Positions 26,677 to 38,775 of a DNA stretch of 64,000 bases are shown here, one piece after another. Numbering within the stretch: position 1 is the stretch's first letter; each line of letters starts with the position of its first letter. Made by a program: the position numbers and the translations under genes. The notes beneath the pieces were generated by a model. The model searched no databases. It was not told the DNA's origin and was given only the letters and a program-made list of their open reading frames with translations. Source of the stretch: an uncultured Acetatifactor sp. (GTDB lineage: Bacteria > Bacillota > Clostridia > Lachnospirales > Lachnospiraceae); NCBI GenBank assembly GCA_934402315.1, contig CAKRTS010000009.1:1-64000 (forward strand), read 5' to 3'.

Positions 26677-27512
26677 TTCTTCTCAATATGTGTGATATTC
26701 AGCCTGGAAACGCACTGATCGTAATTTGCCGTCGCATACGCGGTGTAAAGTATGTCGATCAGATTCAGCTGTGCGATTCTGGAGGAGGTTGCTCCGCTTC
26801 TGAACAGAGACTCATTTGCAGACGTATAGAGTACATGCGTTGCAAGAGAAGCCATAGTGGAAGATGCAAATCTGGTAATTAAGATAGAAGGTGTATTGTT
26901 CTCATTGATCTGCTTTAAACATTTTACCATCTCTGTTGTCTCACCCGAATAAGAGATAAAAATTCCAACATCTCTCGTCGTTGAATTCTGTGACTGGATA
27001 TACTGGGAATGCCAGTCCTCCACAACAAAGCATGATTTATTCACTCTTAAGAATTTAAGATAGGCGTCCTTCGCCACACAGAGGGAGGCTCCCATGCCAA
27101 ACAACAGAATTTTGTCACAGGAGCATAGTAGTTCCACACATTTTTTTACTTTCTCGACATCTACCAGATTTTTTGTTTCTTCAAGAGAGATGATATTCTT
27201 GTAAGTAATTTTTTCTACGATACTTTCAATACTGTCATCTCTCTCGATGTCATTTTTATCGATTTTCTCATTATTCTGGTAAAGCGCAAGCTCATAGACG
27301 AGCGCCTGCCGAAATTCCCTGTATCCGTCAAAGCCAAGCCGTTTGCAGAGTCTGACAATGGTAGCGGGAGATACATAGATCTTCGCTGCCAGATCACGAA
27401 TGTTACTATCCAGAACGACAGTGGGATTATCCAGTAAATATTCCACCACAATACGCTCTGCATTTCCTACAAAATCATGCATTTCTCTCAGACGGATCAT
27501 GGGATTTTTCAT
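26670..27512 (-). CDS. RpiR/MurR-family transcriptional regulator
   Basis: A 280-residue regulator with an N-terminal HTH (about 1-80; IRDLAAKIYVSPATIVRLCKRLGFDGYREFRQ) and a C-terminal SIS domain (LLFGMGASLCVAKDAYLKF, GIFISYSGETTEMVKCL). It starts 3 bp after the antiporter stop, which suggests translational coupling. With the amino-sugar operon 1.4 kb away it is a candidate controller of that operon through the GAAAC...GTTTC motifs. The first RpiR (12396) is an equal candidate. Confidence 0.9.
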   Translation of the reverse strand: MKNPMIRLREMHDFVGNAERIVVEYLLDNPTVVLDSNIRDLAAKIYVSPATIVRLCKRLGFDGYREFRQALVYELALYQNNEKIDKNDIERDDSIESIVEKITYKNIISLEETKNLVDVEKVKKCVELLCSCDKILLFGMGASLCVAKDAYLKFLRVNKSCFVVEDWHSQYIQSQNSTTRDVGIFISYSGETTEMVKCLKQINENNTPSILITRFASSTMASLATHVLYTSANESLFRSGATSSRIAQLNLIDILYTAYATANYDQCVSRLNITHIEKNH

Positions 27513-27515
27513 AGC

Positions 27516-28706
27516 TTAATTTTTCACTTCTTCCGGTGTTTTATCTTTGGAATACAACAGCTTTAAAACAATTGGCGTTAAGACACTTGACACAATAATC
27601 AGCAGGATAACGGAAGTAAAGTAAACCGGCGAAAGAACACCTACGGAGAGTCCCTTCTGCGCTACGATCAGCGCCACCTCTCCTCTCGTCATCATGCCGA
27701 CACCGATCTTTAAGGAATCAGCAGTACTGAATCTACATATCCTTGCCATCAATCCGCAGCCTATGATCTTTGTGATCAGTGCGACCAATACAAAACCTAG
27801 CGAGAATAACAAAATCTTTCCGTCGAGACTGTCAATATTCGTCTTCAATCCAATACTTGCGAAAAAGACGGGACCGAAGATCATATAAGAGCTGATCTCC
27901 ATCTTTTCATCGATATAACTGGAATCCCGGATAGAGCATAGAATAATTCCGGCAACGTAAGCTCCTGTAATATCGGCGATACCGAAGTAAGTCTCTGCAA
28001 TATAAGCAAAGGCAAAGCAGAGTGCCAGTCCCATGATAGGAATTCTTCTCGTATGAGGGTATTTGTCATCCAGCTTTCTGAATATCTTATAAAGGATAAA
28101 TCCTACAACAATAGCAACTACAAAGAAGAGGACGGTATTCAGGACTACCTTTCCAGGATTGCTGTCGGGATTTTTAAATCCGATGACAAAGGTAAGTACG
28201 ACAATACCAATGACATCATCGATGATCGCGGCACTTAAGATTGTTGTGCCGACTCTTCCCTTCAGCCTGCCAAGCTCTTTTAATGCCTGAACGGTGATGC
28301 TGACGCTGGTTGCCGTCATGATTACACCGATAAATACAGCTGTAAAAAACTTCTCCGAACCCCACGGCGCTGTTCCGTAGAAGCCCATGTAGAGCAACGT
28401 ACCTCCTACCAGAGGAACAAATACGCCACAGCAGGCGATCAGAAATGCAATCGGTCCCGTCTTCATCAGCTCCTTCAGATCTGTCTCCAGTCCCGCGGAG
28501 AACATCAGAAGTACAACACCTACCTCTGCCATACCGGTTAAGAAATCCGACTGCTGAACCAGCCCGAGTACACAGGGTCCGATCAGCAGACCGGCAATAA
28601 TTTCGCCTACTACCTGCGGCGCCTTGCACTTTCTCGCAAGCACGCCGAAAAACTTTGCAAAGATAATAATAATTGCTAAATCCTTAAATATACTATATAC
28701 TTCCAT
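27516..28706 (-). CDS. Cation:proton antiporter (CPA2, KefB/NapA-like)
   Basis: A 396-residue protein with about 12 spans of the Na+/H+ exchanger domain: GEIIAGLLIGPCVLG, GVVLLMFSAGLETDL, the core SAAIIDDVIGIVVL with paired aspartates, and MMTRGEVALIVAQKG near the end. The paired Asp and the polar crossover suggest electrogenic Na+ or K+/H+ exchange; the ion cannot be fixed. There is no C-terminal RCK/TrkA domain. It lies 14 bp downstream of gyrA on the same strand and may be read from the gyrase transcript. Confidence 0.9.
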   Translation of the reverse strand: MEVYSIFKDLAIIIIFAKFFGVLARKCKAPQVVGEIIAGLLIGPCVLGLVQQSDFLTGMAEVGVVLLMFSAGLETDLKELMKTGPIAFLIACCGVFVPLVGGTLLYMGFYGTAPWGSEKFFTAVFIGVIMTATSVSITVQALKELGRLKGRVGTTILSAAIIDDVIGIVVLTFVIGFKNPDSNPGKVVLNTVLFFVVAIVVGFILYKIFRKLDDKYPHTRRIPIMGLALCFAFAYIAETYFGIADITGAYVAGIILCSIRDSSYIDEKMEISSYMIFGPVFFASIGLKTNIDSLDGKILLFSLGFVLVALITKIIGCGLMARICRFSTADSLKIGVGMMTRGEVALIVAQKGLSVGVLSPVYFTSVILLIIVSSVLTPIVLKLLYSKDKTPEEVKN

Positions 28707-28720
28707 CTCTCGTCACCTTA

Positions 28721-31255
28721 CTAATCCTCTATATTTTCTTCAGGGATTTCTTCCATGGCATCTTCCACGTTTTCAAATTCCTGTTCTCCATTTGATACCT
28801 TTTCCCTGACCTTGGCAATCTGTGCCACCTTTACACCCTTTTCAAGATTGATCATCTTTACACCAGATGTAATTCTGCCAAGAGTGGAAATATCCTCCAT
28901 GCGAAGCTGGATGATGATACCCTCCGTCGTTATCATCATGATCTCGTTATCATCATTTACAGCCTTGACACCTACAACGTCCCCGGTCTTCTCTGTAATC
29001 TTATAACACTTGACTCCCTTTCCGCCTCGCTTCTGGACGGTAAATTCATTCAGGAAGGTTCTCTTACCCATTCCGTTTTCCGATACAATCAACAGGGAAT
29101 CGCCCTGACTCTGGAGCTGCATACCGATAATTTCATCTCCATCATCCAGATTCATACCGATAACACCCATGGATGCCCTGCCGGTTGCCCTCACATCCGT
29201 CTCCTTAAAGCGGATGCACATACCCTGCTTTGTCACAAGGAAAATCTCGCTCTCCCTGTCCGTAACCTTTACTTCGATCAGCTCGTCGTCATCCTTTAAG
29301 ATAATGGCAGCCAGACCATTCTTGCGGACATTGGAAAACTCGTCGAGAGGCGTCTTCTTTACGGTACCTGTCTTTGTTACCATGAACAGGTTCTTGCTGT
29401 CGTCATATTCCTTGATCGGAATCATCGCAGTGATCTTCTCACCGGGATTCAGCTGCAGGAGATTGATGACAGCAGTTCCTCTCGCTGTTCTTCCCGCCTC
29501 GGGAATTTCATATGCCTTCAGGCGGTAAACCCTGCCCATGTTGGTAAAGAAATTCAGGTAATGATGCGTCGTCGTCATCAGCAGATCTTCGATAAAGTCA
29601 TCCTCTATCGTCTGCATTCCCTTGATTCCCTTGCCGCCGCGGTTCTGCGCCTTAAAGTTATCGACCGTCATTCTCTTGATATATCCCATGTTTGTCATTG
29701 CAATGACAACATTTTCATTCGGGATCAGATCCTCCATGGAAATATCAAATTCATCATGTCCGATCTTACTTCTTCTGTCATCACCGTATTTCTCGGCAGT
29801 TACTGTCATCTCGGTCTTAATTACACCGAGCAGAAGCTTTTCATCAGCCAAAATAGCCTTCAACTCCCCGATGCGGATTTCCAGTTCCCTATGCTCGTTC
29901 TCAAGCTTCTCTCTTTCCAGACCTGTCAGAGCGCGCAGACGCATATCTACGATTGCCTGTGCCTGTGCATCGGAAAGCTCGAAGCGCTCCATCAGCCTTT
30001 CCTTCGCAATCTGCGCATTCTGGCTGCTGCGGATAATGGAGATTACCTCATCGATAAAGTCAAGTGCTTTGAGCAGACCCTGTAAAATATGGTCTCTCTC
30101 CTCAGCCTTGTTCAGATCATACTTTGTTCTCCGGGTTACTACCTCTTCCTGATAGCGCAGATAATGCACCATCATATCAAGAAGGCTCATGACCTTAGGC
30201 TCATTGTTTACCAGAGCAAGCATGATGACACCGAAGGTGTCCTGAAGCTGTGTATGTTTATAAAGCTGATTCAGAATGACATTCGCATTGGCATCCTTTC
30301 TCAACTCAATGACAACTCTGATTCCTTCACGGTTGGACTCATCGCGGATATCCGTGATGCCGTCGATCTTTTTTAATTTCACAAGCTCGGCAATCTTAAT
30401 GATAAGATTTGCCTTGTTCACCATATAAGGAAGCTCTGTGACAATAATCTGGCTCTTTCCGTTGGGAAGCGTCTCAATATTTGTAATTGCCCTGACGACA
30501 ACCTTTCCGCGTCCTGTTCTATAAGCTTCTTCACATCCCCTTGTGCCTAAGATCAGACCGCCTGTAGGAAAGTCCGGTGCCTTTACAATCTCAAGAATTT
30601 CTTCGATTGAAGTCTCCCTGTTCTCCTCTACTCTGTTATCGATGATCTTTGTCAGAGCGGAAGTAACTTCCTTGAGGTTATGGGGAGGAATATTCGTCGC
30701 CATACCTACGGCGATACCCGTCGTACCGTTTACCAGAAGATTCGGATAACGGCTGGGAAGAACAACAGGCTCCTTCTCCGTATCATCAAAGTTCGGCTCA
30801 AAATCCACGGTGTCTTTATTAATATCCGCCAGAAGCTCCATGGAAATCTTGGATAATCTCGCCTCCGTGTAACGCATTGCCGCTGCGCCGTCGCCGTCCA
30901 TGGAACCGAAGTTTCCATGTCCATCGACAAGAGGGTATCTCATGTTCCAGTCCTGAGCCATATTAACCAATGCACCATAGATGGAGCTGTCACCGTGCGG
31001 GTGATATTTACCCATCGTATCACCGACAATACGTGCACTCTTACGGTGCGGCTTGTCCGGCCCGTTATTCAGCTCGATCATGGAATAGAGCACGCGGCGT
31101 TGAACAGGCTTCAGACCGTCTCTTACATCAGGAAGTGCTCTGGAAGCGATAACACTCATAGCGTAGTCGATATAGAAGGTCTCCATTCTTTCCTTCAGAT
31201 CGACCTCATGTATTTTATCTACTTCCGGAACATTATCAAAAATATCGTCGTTCAT
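28721..31255 (-). CDS. gyrA: DNA gyrase subunit A
   Basis: Breakage-rejoining subunit of gyrase. The 844-residue protein has the winged-helix and tower domain, catalytic Y129 in [11 protein letters not shown], the GyrA box [10 protein letters not shown] and six C-terminal beta-pinwheel blades, ending in an acidic tail. In the quinolone-resistance region [13 protein letters not shown] the Ser (S90, E. coli 83) is kept but the acidic residue at E. coli position 87 is Gly94. Gene order gyrB-gyrA with a 38-bp gap is normal. Confidence 0.97.
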   Translation of the reverse strand: MNDDIFDNVPEVDKIHEVDLKERMETFYIDYAMSVIASRALPDVRDGLKPVQRRVLYSMIELNNGPDKPHRKSARIVGDTMGKYHPHGDSSIYGALVNMAQDWNMRYPLVDGHGNFGSMDGDGAAAMRYTEARLSKISMELLADINKDTVDFEPNFDDTEKEPVVLPSRYPNLLVNGTTGIAVGMATNIPPHNLKEVTSALTKIIDNRVEENRETSIEEILEIVKAPDFPTGGLILGTRGCEEAYRTGRGKVVVRAITNIETLPNGKSQIIVTELPYMVNKANLIIKIAELVKLKKIDGITDIRDESNREGIRVVIELRKDANANVILNQLYKHTQLQDTFGVIMLALVNNEPKVMSLLDMMVHYLRYQEEVVTRRTKYDLNKAEERDHILQGLLKALDFIDEVISIIRSSQNAQIAKERLMERFELSDAQAQAIVDMRLRALTGLEREKLENEHRELEIRIGELKAILADEKLLLGVIKTEMTVTAEKYGDDRRSKIGHDEFDISMEDLIPNENVVIAMTNMGYIKRMTVDNFKAQNRGGKGIKGMQTIEDDFIEDLLMTTTHHYLNFFTNMGRVYRLKAYEIPEAGRTARGTAVINLLQLNPGEKITAMIPIKEYDDSKNLFMVTKTGTVKKTPLDEFSNVRKNGLAAIILKDDDELIEVKVTDRESEIFLVTKQGMCIRFKETDVRATGRASMGVIGMNLDDGDEIIGMQLQSQGDSLLIVSENGMGKRTFLNEFTVQKRGGKGVKCYKITEKTGDVVGVKAVNDDNEIMMITTEGIIIQLRMEDISTLGRITSGVKMINLEKGVKVAQIAKVREKVSNGEQEFENVEDAMEEIPEENIED

Positions 31256-31293
31256 GTTTCCTCACATTCTGCCGTAAAACGGCACATTACCAT

Positions 31294-33429
<2,136 letters not shown>

Positions 33430-34524
33430 TTACTTCTGGTTACTCATACAGGTGACTGTTCCTTCAGAAACTTTAAAAACCTTATTTATCTCAAACCTGT
33501 TATTTACAAATTCCTCCAGACCTGTACAGGTGATAATAGTCTGGATATTTCCTATGCTGTTTAAGAGATAATTCTGTCTGTTTGAATCAAGCTCTGAAAG
33601 TACATCATCCAGCAATAAAATAGGCGTGTCCTTGGCAATCTTCTTCACAAGCTCTATTTCCGACAGCTTCAAGGACAATGCCGCTGTGCGCTGTTGTCCC
33701 TGTGACCCGTATTTTCTGATATCGACATCACCGACAACAAATGAAAAATCATCCCTGTGAGGGCCAACCGAAGTCATTTTTGACCGGATGTCCTTATCCT
33801 GACTTAATTTAAGCTTCTTCTCAAATTCCTCAATTTCAACATCAGGTTCATAGACGATTCTGATCTCTTCCCTGTCTCCGGACAGTTTTTTATGTATACC
33901 GTAAATGATTTCATTGAGCTGATCGACAAAGAGCTTTCTCCGCTCTATGATCTTACTTCCGAAGGATACAAGCTGCATATCCCAGATACCTAAGGTTTCC
34001 TTCAGGTCCGGGTTCATGTACATATCCTTCAGGAGCTTATTTCTCTGATTGACAATTTTGTTATAATGATTCAAATTATAGAGATAAAAATTGTCAAGCT
34101 GGCAGAGCTCCATATCTACAAACCGCCTTCTCTCCGAAGGGCCGTTCTTGATAATTCCGAGATCCTCCGGCGAGAAAAAAACAACATTGCAAAGACCAAG
34201 CAGATCAGCTGCTTTTTTCAGCTTCTGCCCGTCTATTGCAATTCCCTTTGATCCTGCCTTGCGCAAGTGCATATCGACTCTTGTCTCTACGCCCTCTTTC
34301 TCAAGGTACGTCCTTATATGTGCTTCTTCTTTGTTGAAATTAACAATTTCCTTGTCTTTGCTTCCCTTATGGGATTTCGTGGTGGCGGCGACAAAAATTG
34401 CCTCGAGGATATTCGTCTTTCCCTGTGCATTGTCTCCGTAAAGAATATTGGTTCCGCTGTCAAATTCAAGATTCAGAGAATCATAATTCCTGTAGTCCGC
34501 CAGTTCTATTGACTTTATTATCAT
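33430..34524 (-). CDS. recF: DNA replication and repair protein RecF
   Basis: SMC-like ATPase that loads RecA at gaps. The 364-residue protein has Walker A GDNAQGKTN (about 31-39), the signature SQGQQRTAALSLKLSE, and Walker B PILLLDDVLSELD. Length and position (between yaaA and gyrB) are standard for Firmicutes. The upstream yaaA stop is 15 bp away, so all genes from dnaA to gyrA probably form one long replication operon. Confidence 0.97.
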   Translation of the reverse strand: MIIKSIELADYRNYDSLNLEFDSGTNILYGDNAQGKTNILEAIFVAATTKSHKGSKDKEIVNFNKEEAHIRTYLEKEGVETRVDMHLRKAGSKGIAIDGQKLKKAADLLGLCNVVFFSPEDLGIIKNGPSERRRFVDMELCQLDNFYLYNLNHYNKIVNQRNKLLKDMYMNPDLKETLGIWDMQLVSFGSKIIERRKLFVDQLNEIIYGIHKKLSGDREEIRIVYEPDVEIEEFEKKLKLSQDKDIRSKMTSVGPHRDDFSFVVGDVDIRKYGSQGQQRTAALSLKLSEIELVKKIAKDTPILLLDDVLSELDSNRQNYLLNSIGNIQTIITCTGLEEFVNNRFEINKVFKVSEGTVTCMSNQK

Positions 34525-34538
34525 TCCTTATACCATTT

Positions 34539-34748
34539 TTACGATTCTATCCTGATCGTCTTTCCATCAAATTCAACCATATCACCGGCAACCAGCTTCT
34601 TTCCCCGCTGCGTCTCCACCCTGCCGTTCACCTTTACTTCTCCGTCCTGTACGGCAAATTTAGCATCTACACCGGACTCTACAAAGCCCGCGGCCTTTAA
34701 TGCCTGTCCGAGCTTTATATAATCCTCTCTCAAATGGATAACTTCCAT
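34539..34748 (-). CDS. yaaA: S4-domain RNA-binding protein YaaA
   Basis: A 69-residue S4-like protein of the family always found between dnaN and recF in Firmicutes; YaaA has been linked to ribosome maturation. Visible motif: YIKLGQALKAAGFVESGVDAKF followed by VKVNGRVETQRGKKL, the RNA-binding loop of the S4 fold. Start 34748 is set by GGAGGAAGCT just before that ATG; an earlier ATG at 34760 overlaps the ribosome site. Confidence 0.93.
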   Translation of the reverse strand: MEVIHLREDYIKLGQALKAAGFVESGVDAKFAVQDGEVKVNGRVETQRGKKLVAGDMVEFDGKTIRIES

Positions 34749-34785
34749 AGCTTCCTCCATGCCTGACTTTTATTTTTCTTCCGGC

Positions 34786-35895
34786 TTAGCTTACTGTCGT
34801 GAAGTTCACAGGCAGAATCATGTAAATATAGCTTTCTTCTACATTCTTGATATAGCAGGGAGCCTTCGGGTTCACCATATAAATGTCAACATCCTCATCA
34901 TCTATGACACGAAGCGCATCAATCATAAACTTCGGATTGAATCCGATCATCAGATCCTTACCCTGCTTTTCAATATCAATCTCTTCATTCATGCTTCCGA
35001 CGATGGAATTGATCTTTAATTCCATGCTTCCGTCGGTAATGTTGATAATGATCGGCTTCTTATCTCCCTCTTTTACAAGGAGCGTCGCCCTGCTGATACA
35101 GCTGATTAATTCCTTTTTATTGATCTTAACCTTTGTCTCATAATCGCTGGATAGCATCTGGTCGATCTTGAAATACTCTCCCTCGATCAGTCTGGAAACT
35201 ACGGTTGTGCTGTCAAATTCAAATACAATATGCTTGTCCGTAAAGGAGATCGTGACAAAGCTGTCCGCTCCGCCCGGCAGGATCTTACTTACCTCGTTCA
35301 GTGTCTTTCCGGGAACAACTACCTTTTTGGGAGCATATTCTTCTCTCAGCTCAATTTTACGCACTGAGATACGATGTCCGTCAAGAGATACGACTCTCAG
35401 CTGATTGCCGTTTATCTCAAAGAGCTCACCTGTCATCAGCTTATTGTTGTCATTGTCGGAGATAGAGAAAATCGTCTGTCTGACTACTTCCTTTAATGTA
35501 AACTGGCTGATTACAATGCTGTCCTGCTTCTCAACGACCGGAAGATAGGAGAAATCCTCACCTGATTTTCCGATGATGGTAAACTTTGCCTTTTCACAGG
35601 TAATCGTAGTCTTATAATTAGAATCCGTCTCTATTGTAATATCGCTGTCAGGAAGATTTCTCACGATCTCAAGGAAAATCTTTGCATCCAGGGCGATAGC
35701 ACCCTTTTCTACTATATTTCCCTCAATGATGGTCTCTATTCCGAGATCCATATCATTTCCTGTCAAAGTGATGATACCCTTCGTGGCATCTACCATAATA
35801 CATTCAAGTATAGACATCGTTGTTTTACTGGAAACAGCCTTTGATACAATCTGTACTCCATTCAGCAGGTTCGATTTGGAACAAACTAATTTCAT
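34786..35895 (-). CDS. dnaN: DNA polymerase III beta sliding clamp
   Basis: Ring-forming clamp of the replicative polymerase. The 369-residue protein shows three repeated clamp domains and the conserved C-terminus with PKFMIDALRVI, and ends ILPVNFTTVS. It lies 287 bp downstream of dnaA, the interval holding the inner DnaA-box cluster. The ribosome site AAGGGAG precedes the ATG at 35895. Nothing is unusual. Confidence 0.97.
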   Translation of the reverse strand: MKLVCSKSNLLNGVQIVSKAVSSKTTMSILECIMVDATKGIITLTGNDMDLGIETIIEGNIVEKGAIALDAKIFLEIVRNLPDSDITIETDSNYKTTITCEKAKFTIIGKSGEDFSYLPVVEKQDSIVISQFTLKEVVRQTIFSISDNDNNKLMTGELFEINGNQLRVVSLDGHRISVRKIELREEYAPKKVVVPGKTLNEVSKILPGGADSFVTISFTDKHIVFEFDSTTVVSRLIEGEYFKIDQMLSSDYETKVKINKKELISCISRATLLVKEGDKKPIIINITDGSMELKINSIVGSMNEEIDIEKQGKDLMIGFNPKFMIDALRVIDDEDVDIYMVNPKAPCYIKNVEESYIYMILPVNFTTVS

Positions 35896-35987
35896 GTGAA
35901 TAACTCCCTTCCTGATTTCAACACTCTGTTTTGGACAGCCAAATGATATAAATATTTAAAGAAATTCATATTATCCTTAATAATACC

Positions 35988-36161
35988 TGTTGATATGTGC
36001 ATAACTGGTTCTATTATACTATTTTTCCGACAAAAAGGAAATGGGAAAGTCGTTAATATTTCAGAATAACTTCAGGATAAGTTTCAACTTATCAACATCT
36101 GCTTTCTGTGGAAAAAATACCTCATAAAAGTTATCAACAGCATGTCCCATAATTATCAACA
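35988..36161. promoter_or_regulatory. Inner DnaA-box cluster between dnaA and dnaN (part of oriC)
   Basis: Five DnaA-box-like 9-mers: TGTTGATAT (35988), TGTGCATAA (35996), and three TTATCAACA copies at 36089, 36131 and 36153 on the plus strand. All three perfect TTATCAACA copies point the same way. The interval is AT-rich and includes a TATAAT-like -10 on the minus strand near 36010-36016 that may serve dnaN. In B. subtilis the matching interval holds the unwinding element. Confidence 0.75.
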
Positions 36162-36182
36162 GGTAAACCACATTTCATCCTC

Positions 36183-37544
36183 TTATGAGGGATTCAGCTT
36201 CTTTATAATAATATCGATCTTGTTGCGCAGTTCCTCATTGTTTTCCATTTCGGCTTCTATTTTCTTGACGCCGTGTATAACGGTCGTGTGATCCTTTTTG
36301 CCGAGAATCTTTCCGATATTTACCTGGGATACATCCGTAAGCTCACGGCACAGATACATGACGACCTGTCTCGGCTGGACAAATTCGGAATTACGCTTCT
36401 TTGAAGTAATATCCTCAGGCTTTACACCGAAGTGCTCTGCTACTACATTAATAATGAGGGTCGGTGTGATCTCCTTTGCCTTGTTCGGATAGATGACATC
36501 CTTCAGGGCTTCTTCCGCGGATTCGATCGTGAGATCGACCTTGTTCAGCTTTGCAAAGGCAATGATCTTATTAAAGGCTCCCTCGAGCTCTCTGATGTTT
36601 GATTTTATATTGGTTGCAATGTATTTGATAATTTCTTCGTCTATCTGCTTGTCGTAGCTCTCTGCGTTTTTACGGAGAATAGCCATTCTTGTCTCATAAT
36701 CGGGCGGCTGGATGTCAGCTATCAGACCCCATTCAAATCTTGAACGGAATCTCTCATCCAGAGTTTCCATTTCCTTCGGAGGCTTGTCCGATGAGAGAAC
36801 GATCTGTTTTCTGGCGGCATGAAGTGCGTTGAAGGTGTGGAAGAATTCCTCCTGCGTACTCTCCTTGCCGATGATGAACTGAACATCGTCAACCATAAGG
36901 ACATCCACGGTTCTGTACTTGTCCCTCAGCTTTGTCATGGAGGCGGCATTACCGCTACGGATGGATTCAATCACTTCATTCGTAAATTCCTCACTTGTGA
37001 CATAGAGAACCTTTTTGTCAGGGTTCTGTTCTAAGATGAAGTGGCCGATCGAATGCATAAGGTGTGTTTTTCCGAGTCCCGGACCGCCGTAGAGATAAAG
37101 CGGGTTATAAACCTCTCCGGGAGATTCCGCCACGGCAAGAGATGCCGCGTGAGCCAGCTTGTTGTTGCTTCCTACGACAAAGGTATCAAATTTATATTTA
37201 GGGTTCAGGTTTGCACTTTCATAATTAATATTGTAAAAAGGATTTACCGTCGTCTTTTCTATCTCGACGTCACTGCTCTTGGCATCTTTTTCCAATATGA
37301 ACTTTACATCATAATTGTGGTCAAACATTTCTGTCAGTGTCACCTGAAAAAAGCTCTTATATTTAGTAGAGATATAATTAAGAGCATGTGCCTGGTCAGA
37401 AGGTATGATAATGCTTACCACATCATCTACAATATTGTAAAATTCAAGGGGAGCAACCCATGTCTGATAAGAGATATCCGAGATGTTGTATTCACGCCTG
37501 ATCGTTTCCTTGACAGTCAGCCAGTTTTCTTTGATTTCGTCCAT
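36183..37544 (-). CDS. dnaA: Chromosomal replication initiator protein DnaA
   Basis: AAA+ initiator that binds the DnaA boxes and opens the origin. The 453-residue protein has an N-terminal DnaB/regulator-interaction domain (1-85), a linker, Walker A GGPGLGKTHLMH (about 152-163), Walker B VDVLMVDDVQFI, and the C-terminal DNA-binding signature KKDHTTVIHGVKKIE. DnaA-box clusters flank it on both sides, which suggests autoregulation. Length and motifs are standard. Confidence 0.98.
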   Translation of the reverse strand: MDEIKENWLTVKETIRREYNISDISYQTWVAPLEFYNIVDDVVSIIIPSDQAHALNYISTKYKSFFQVTLTEMFDHNYDVKFILEKDAKSSDVEIEKTTVNPFYNINYESANLNPKYKFDTFVVGSNNKLAHAASLAVAESPGEVYNPLYLYGGPGLGKTHLMHSIGHFILEQNPDKKVLYVTSEEFTNEVIESIRSGNAASMTKLRDKYRTVDVLMVDDVQFIIGKESTQEEFFHTFNALHAARKQIVLSSDKPPKEMETLDERFRSRFEWGLIADIQPPDYETRMAILRKNAESYDKQIDEEIIKYIATNIKSNIRELEGAFNKIIAFAKLNKVDLTIESAEEALKDVIYPNKAKEITPTLIINVVAEHFGVKPEDITSKKRNSEFVQPRQVVMYLCRELTDVSQVNIGKILGKKDHTTVIHGVKKIEAEMENNEELRNKIDIIIKKLNPS

Positions 37545-37643
37545 TTTCTGTAAGACCTATCCTTCCTCATAATTACACAGACTAATTGTAATATAGATTC
37601 TGAAAGATTTCAAATGCAAGTTATGAACATGAAATTTATAAAG

Positions 37644-37906
37644 TTATCCACATTATGTTGATAAGTATGTTTATAAATAATGTTCCACCTGAGTATGTGG
37701 ATACATATGTGAATATGTGGATAACTTTAAAAGAAGCATTTTTTGTTGATTTTACAGGGGTTAGATTTTGTTTGCACATAGATTTCACATAGTATCAAAT
37801 AAATAAATTATTTTATCCACAAGTAATCAACATTATGTGTATAAGTCCATTTGAAATGTTTTTATGTGGATATCTATGTGTATAAGTGTTTTAAAAAAAT
37901 TTTATT
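37644..37906. promoter_or_regulatory. Outer DnaA-box cluster and AT-rich stretch, replication origin oriC
   Basis: Upstream of dnaA lie at least eight boxes. Perfect TTATCCACA occurs at 37644 (+), 37716 (-) and 37813 (+). One-mismatch forms are at 37656 (-, TGTTGATAA), 37696 (-), 37836 (-), 37865 (-) and 37877 (-). An A/T run (TTTTAAAAAAATTTTATTG, 37889-37907) follows and could unwind. The 37545-38008 interval otherwise has no gene; it divides minus-strand replication genes from plus-strand rpmH and beyond. Confidence 0.9.
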
Positions 37907-37937
37907 GTGTTGAAAACGTGATTTTTGTTGAATTTCC

Positions 37938-37966
37938 TTGACATTTTCGTTTTTATCCTATACAAT
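37938..37966 (+). promoter_or_regulatory. Strong sigma-A promoter for rpmH-rnpA
   Basis: A perfect TTGACA (37938-37943), a 17-bp spacer and TACAAT (37961-37966), 42 bp before the rpmH ATG. The ribosome site GGAAGGAGGTG is near-ideal, as expected for a ribosomal-protein gene. Confidence 0.85.
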
Positions 37967-38008
37967 CAATATGCTATTTTCCTGAAAACAGGAAGGAGGT
38001 GCGTTTCG

Positions 38009-38143
38009 ATGAAGATGACATTTCAGCCTAAAAAGCGTTCTCATTCAAAGGTTCATGGATTCAGAGCAAGAATGAGTACTCCCGGCGGAAGAAAAGTTTT
38101 GGCTGCAAGACGTGCAAAAGGAAGAAAGAGATTGTCAGCATAA
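38009..38143 (+). CDS. rpmH: 50S ribosomal protein L34
   Basis: A 44-residue, strongly basic protein of the large ribosomal subunit with the family pattern [19 protein letters not shown] and [19 protein letters not shown]. The ATG at 38009 follows GGAAGGAGGTG; upstream in-frame codons belong to the leader and promoter. It is the first gene of the plus-strand arm. Confidence 0.98.
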   Translation: MKMTFQPKKRSHSKVHGFRARMSTPGGRKVLAARRAKGRKRLSA

Positions 38144-38171
38144 GGTCACAGAGATGTGACCTTTTTCTCTT
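38142..38171 (+). terminator. Attenuating terminator between rpmH and rnpA
   Basis: AAGGTCACA and TGTGACCTT form a perfect 9-bp stem with a GAGA loop followed by TTTTTCTCTTTT. The stem overlaps the rpmH stop codon. It would let abundant rpmH message end while a minority reads into rnpA. Confidence 0.85.
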
Positions 38172-38193
38172 TTATTACTTTTTGGAGGAGTAA

Positions 38194-38535
38194 ATGATAT
38201 TTTCTGAAAGTTTAAAAAAGAATCACCAGTTCCAGTTCGTCTACAGGAATGGAAGATCTTATGCAAATAAGTATCTTGTCATGTATATTAAGGAAAATGG
38301 CACGGACAGAAACAGAATTGGAATCAGTGTGAGCAAGAAGGTTGGTAACAGTGTTGTGAGGCACCGGGTTACAAGACTGGTACGGGAAAGTTACCGATTA
38401 CATGAAGCAATATTCAATAGTGGTTTGGATATTGTAATCGTTGCAAGGTCGAATGCAGCTGCGGTAGGATATGTAGAAATAGAAAAAGCCCTGCTTCACC
38501 TTGGAAAGCTTCATCATATTGTTAAGGTGTTATGA
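38194..38535 (+). CDS. rnpA: Ribonuclease P protein component
   Basis: Protein cofactor of the RNase P ribozyme that trims tRNA 5' ends. The 113-residue basic protein shows [18 protein letters not shown] and the RNR signature [21 protein letters not shown]. The ATG follows TTTGGAGGAG. Its stop overlaps the yidD start by 4 bases (ATGA), so the two are translationally coupled. Confidence 0.97.
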   Translation: MIFSESLKKNHQFQFVYRNGRSYANKYLVMYIKENGTDRNRIGISVSKKVGNSVVRHRVTRLVRESYRLHEAIFNSGLDIVIVARSNAAAVGYVEIEKALLHLGKLHHIVKVL

Positions 38536-38741
38536 AAAAAATTTTAATTGCCGGTATCCGATTTTATCAAAAATATTTATCTCCGTTGAAGCATACGAAA
38601 TGTCCCTACATTCCCTGCTGTTCGCAGTATGGACTGGAGGCGATACAGAAATATGGAGCATTTAAGGGCAGTCTTCTGGCCGTATGGAGAATATTGAGGT
38701 GTAATCCTTTTTCAAAGGGCGGTTATGATCCCGTACCTTGA
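38532..38741 (+). CDS. yidD: Membrane protein insertion efficiency factor YidD
   Basis: A 69-residue peripheral membrane protein that helps YidC-dependent insertion. Family motifs are complete: [31 protein letters not shown] with conserved cysteines, and [15 protein letters not shown] at the C-terminus. Place between rnpA and yidC is universal. Confidence 0.96.
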   Translation: MKKILIAGIRFYQKYLSPLKHTKCPYIPCCSQYGLEAIQKYGAFKGSLLAVWRILRCNPFSKGGYDPVP

Positions 38742-38775
38742 GAATATGGTATATTTGGCAAAATCTGGAGGATAA

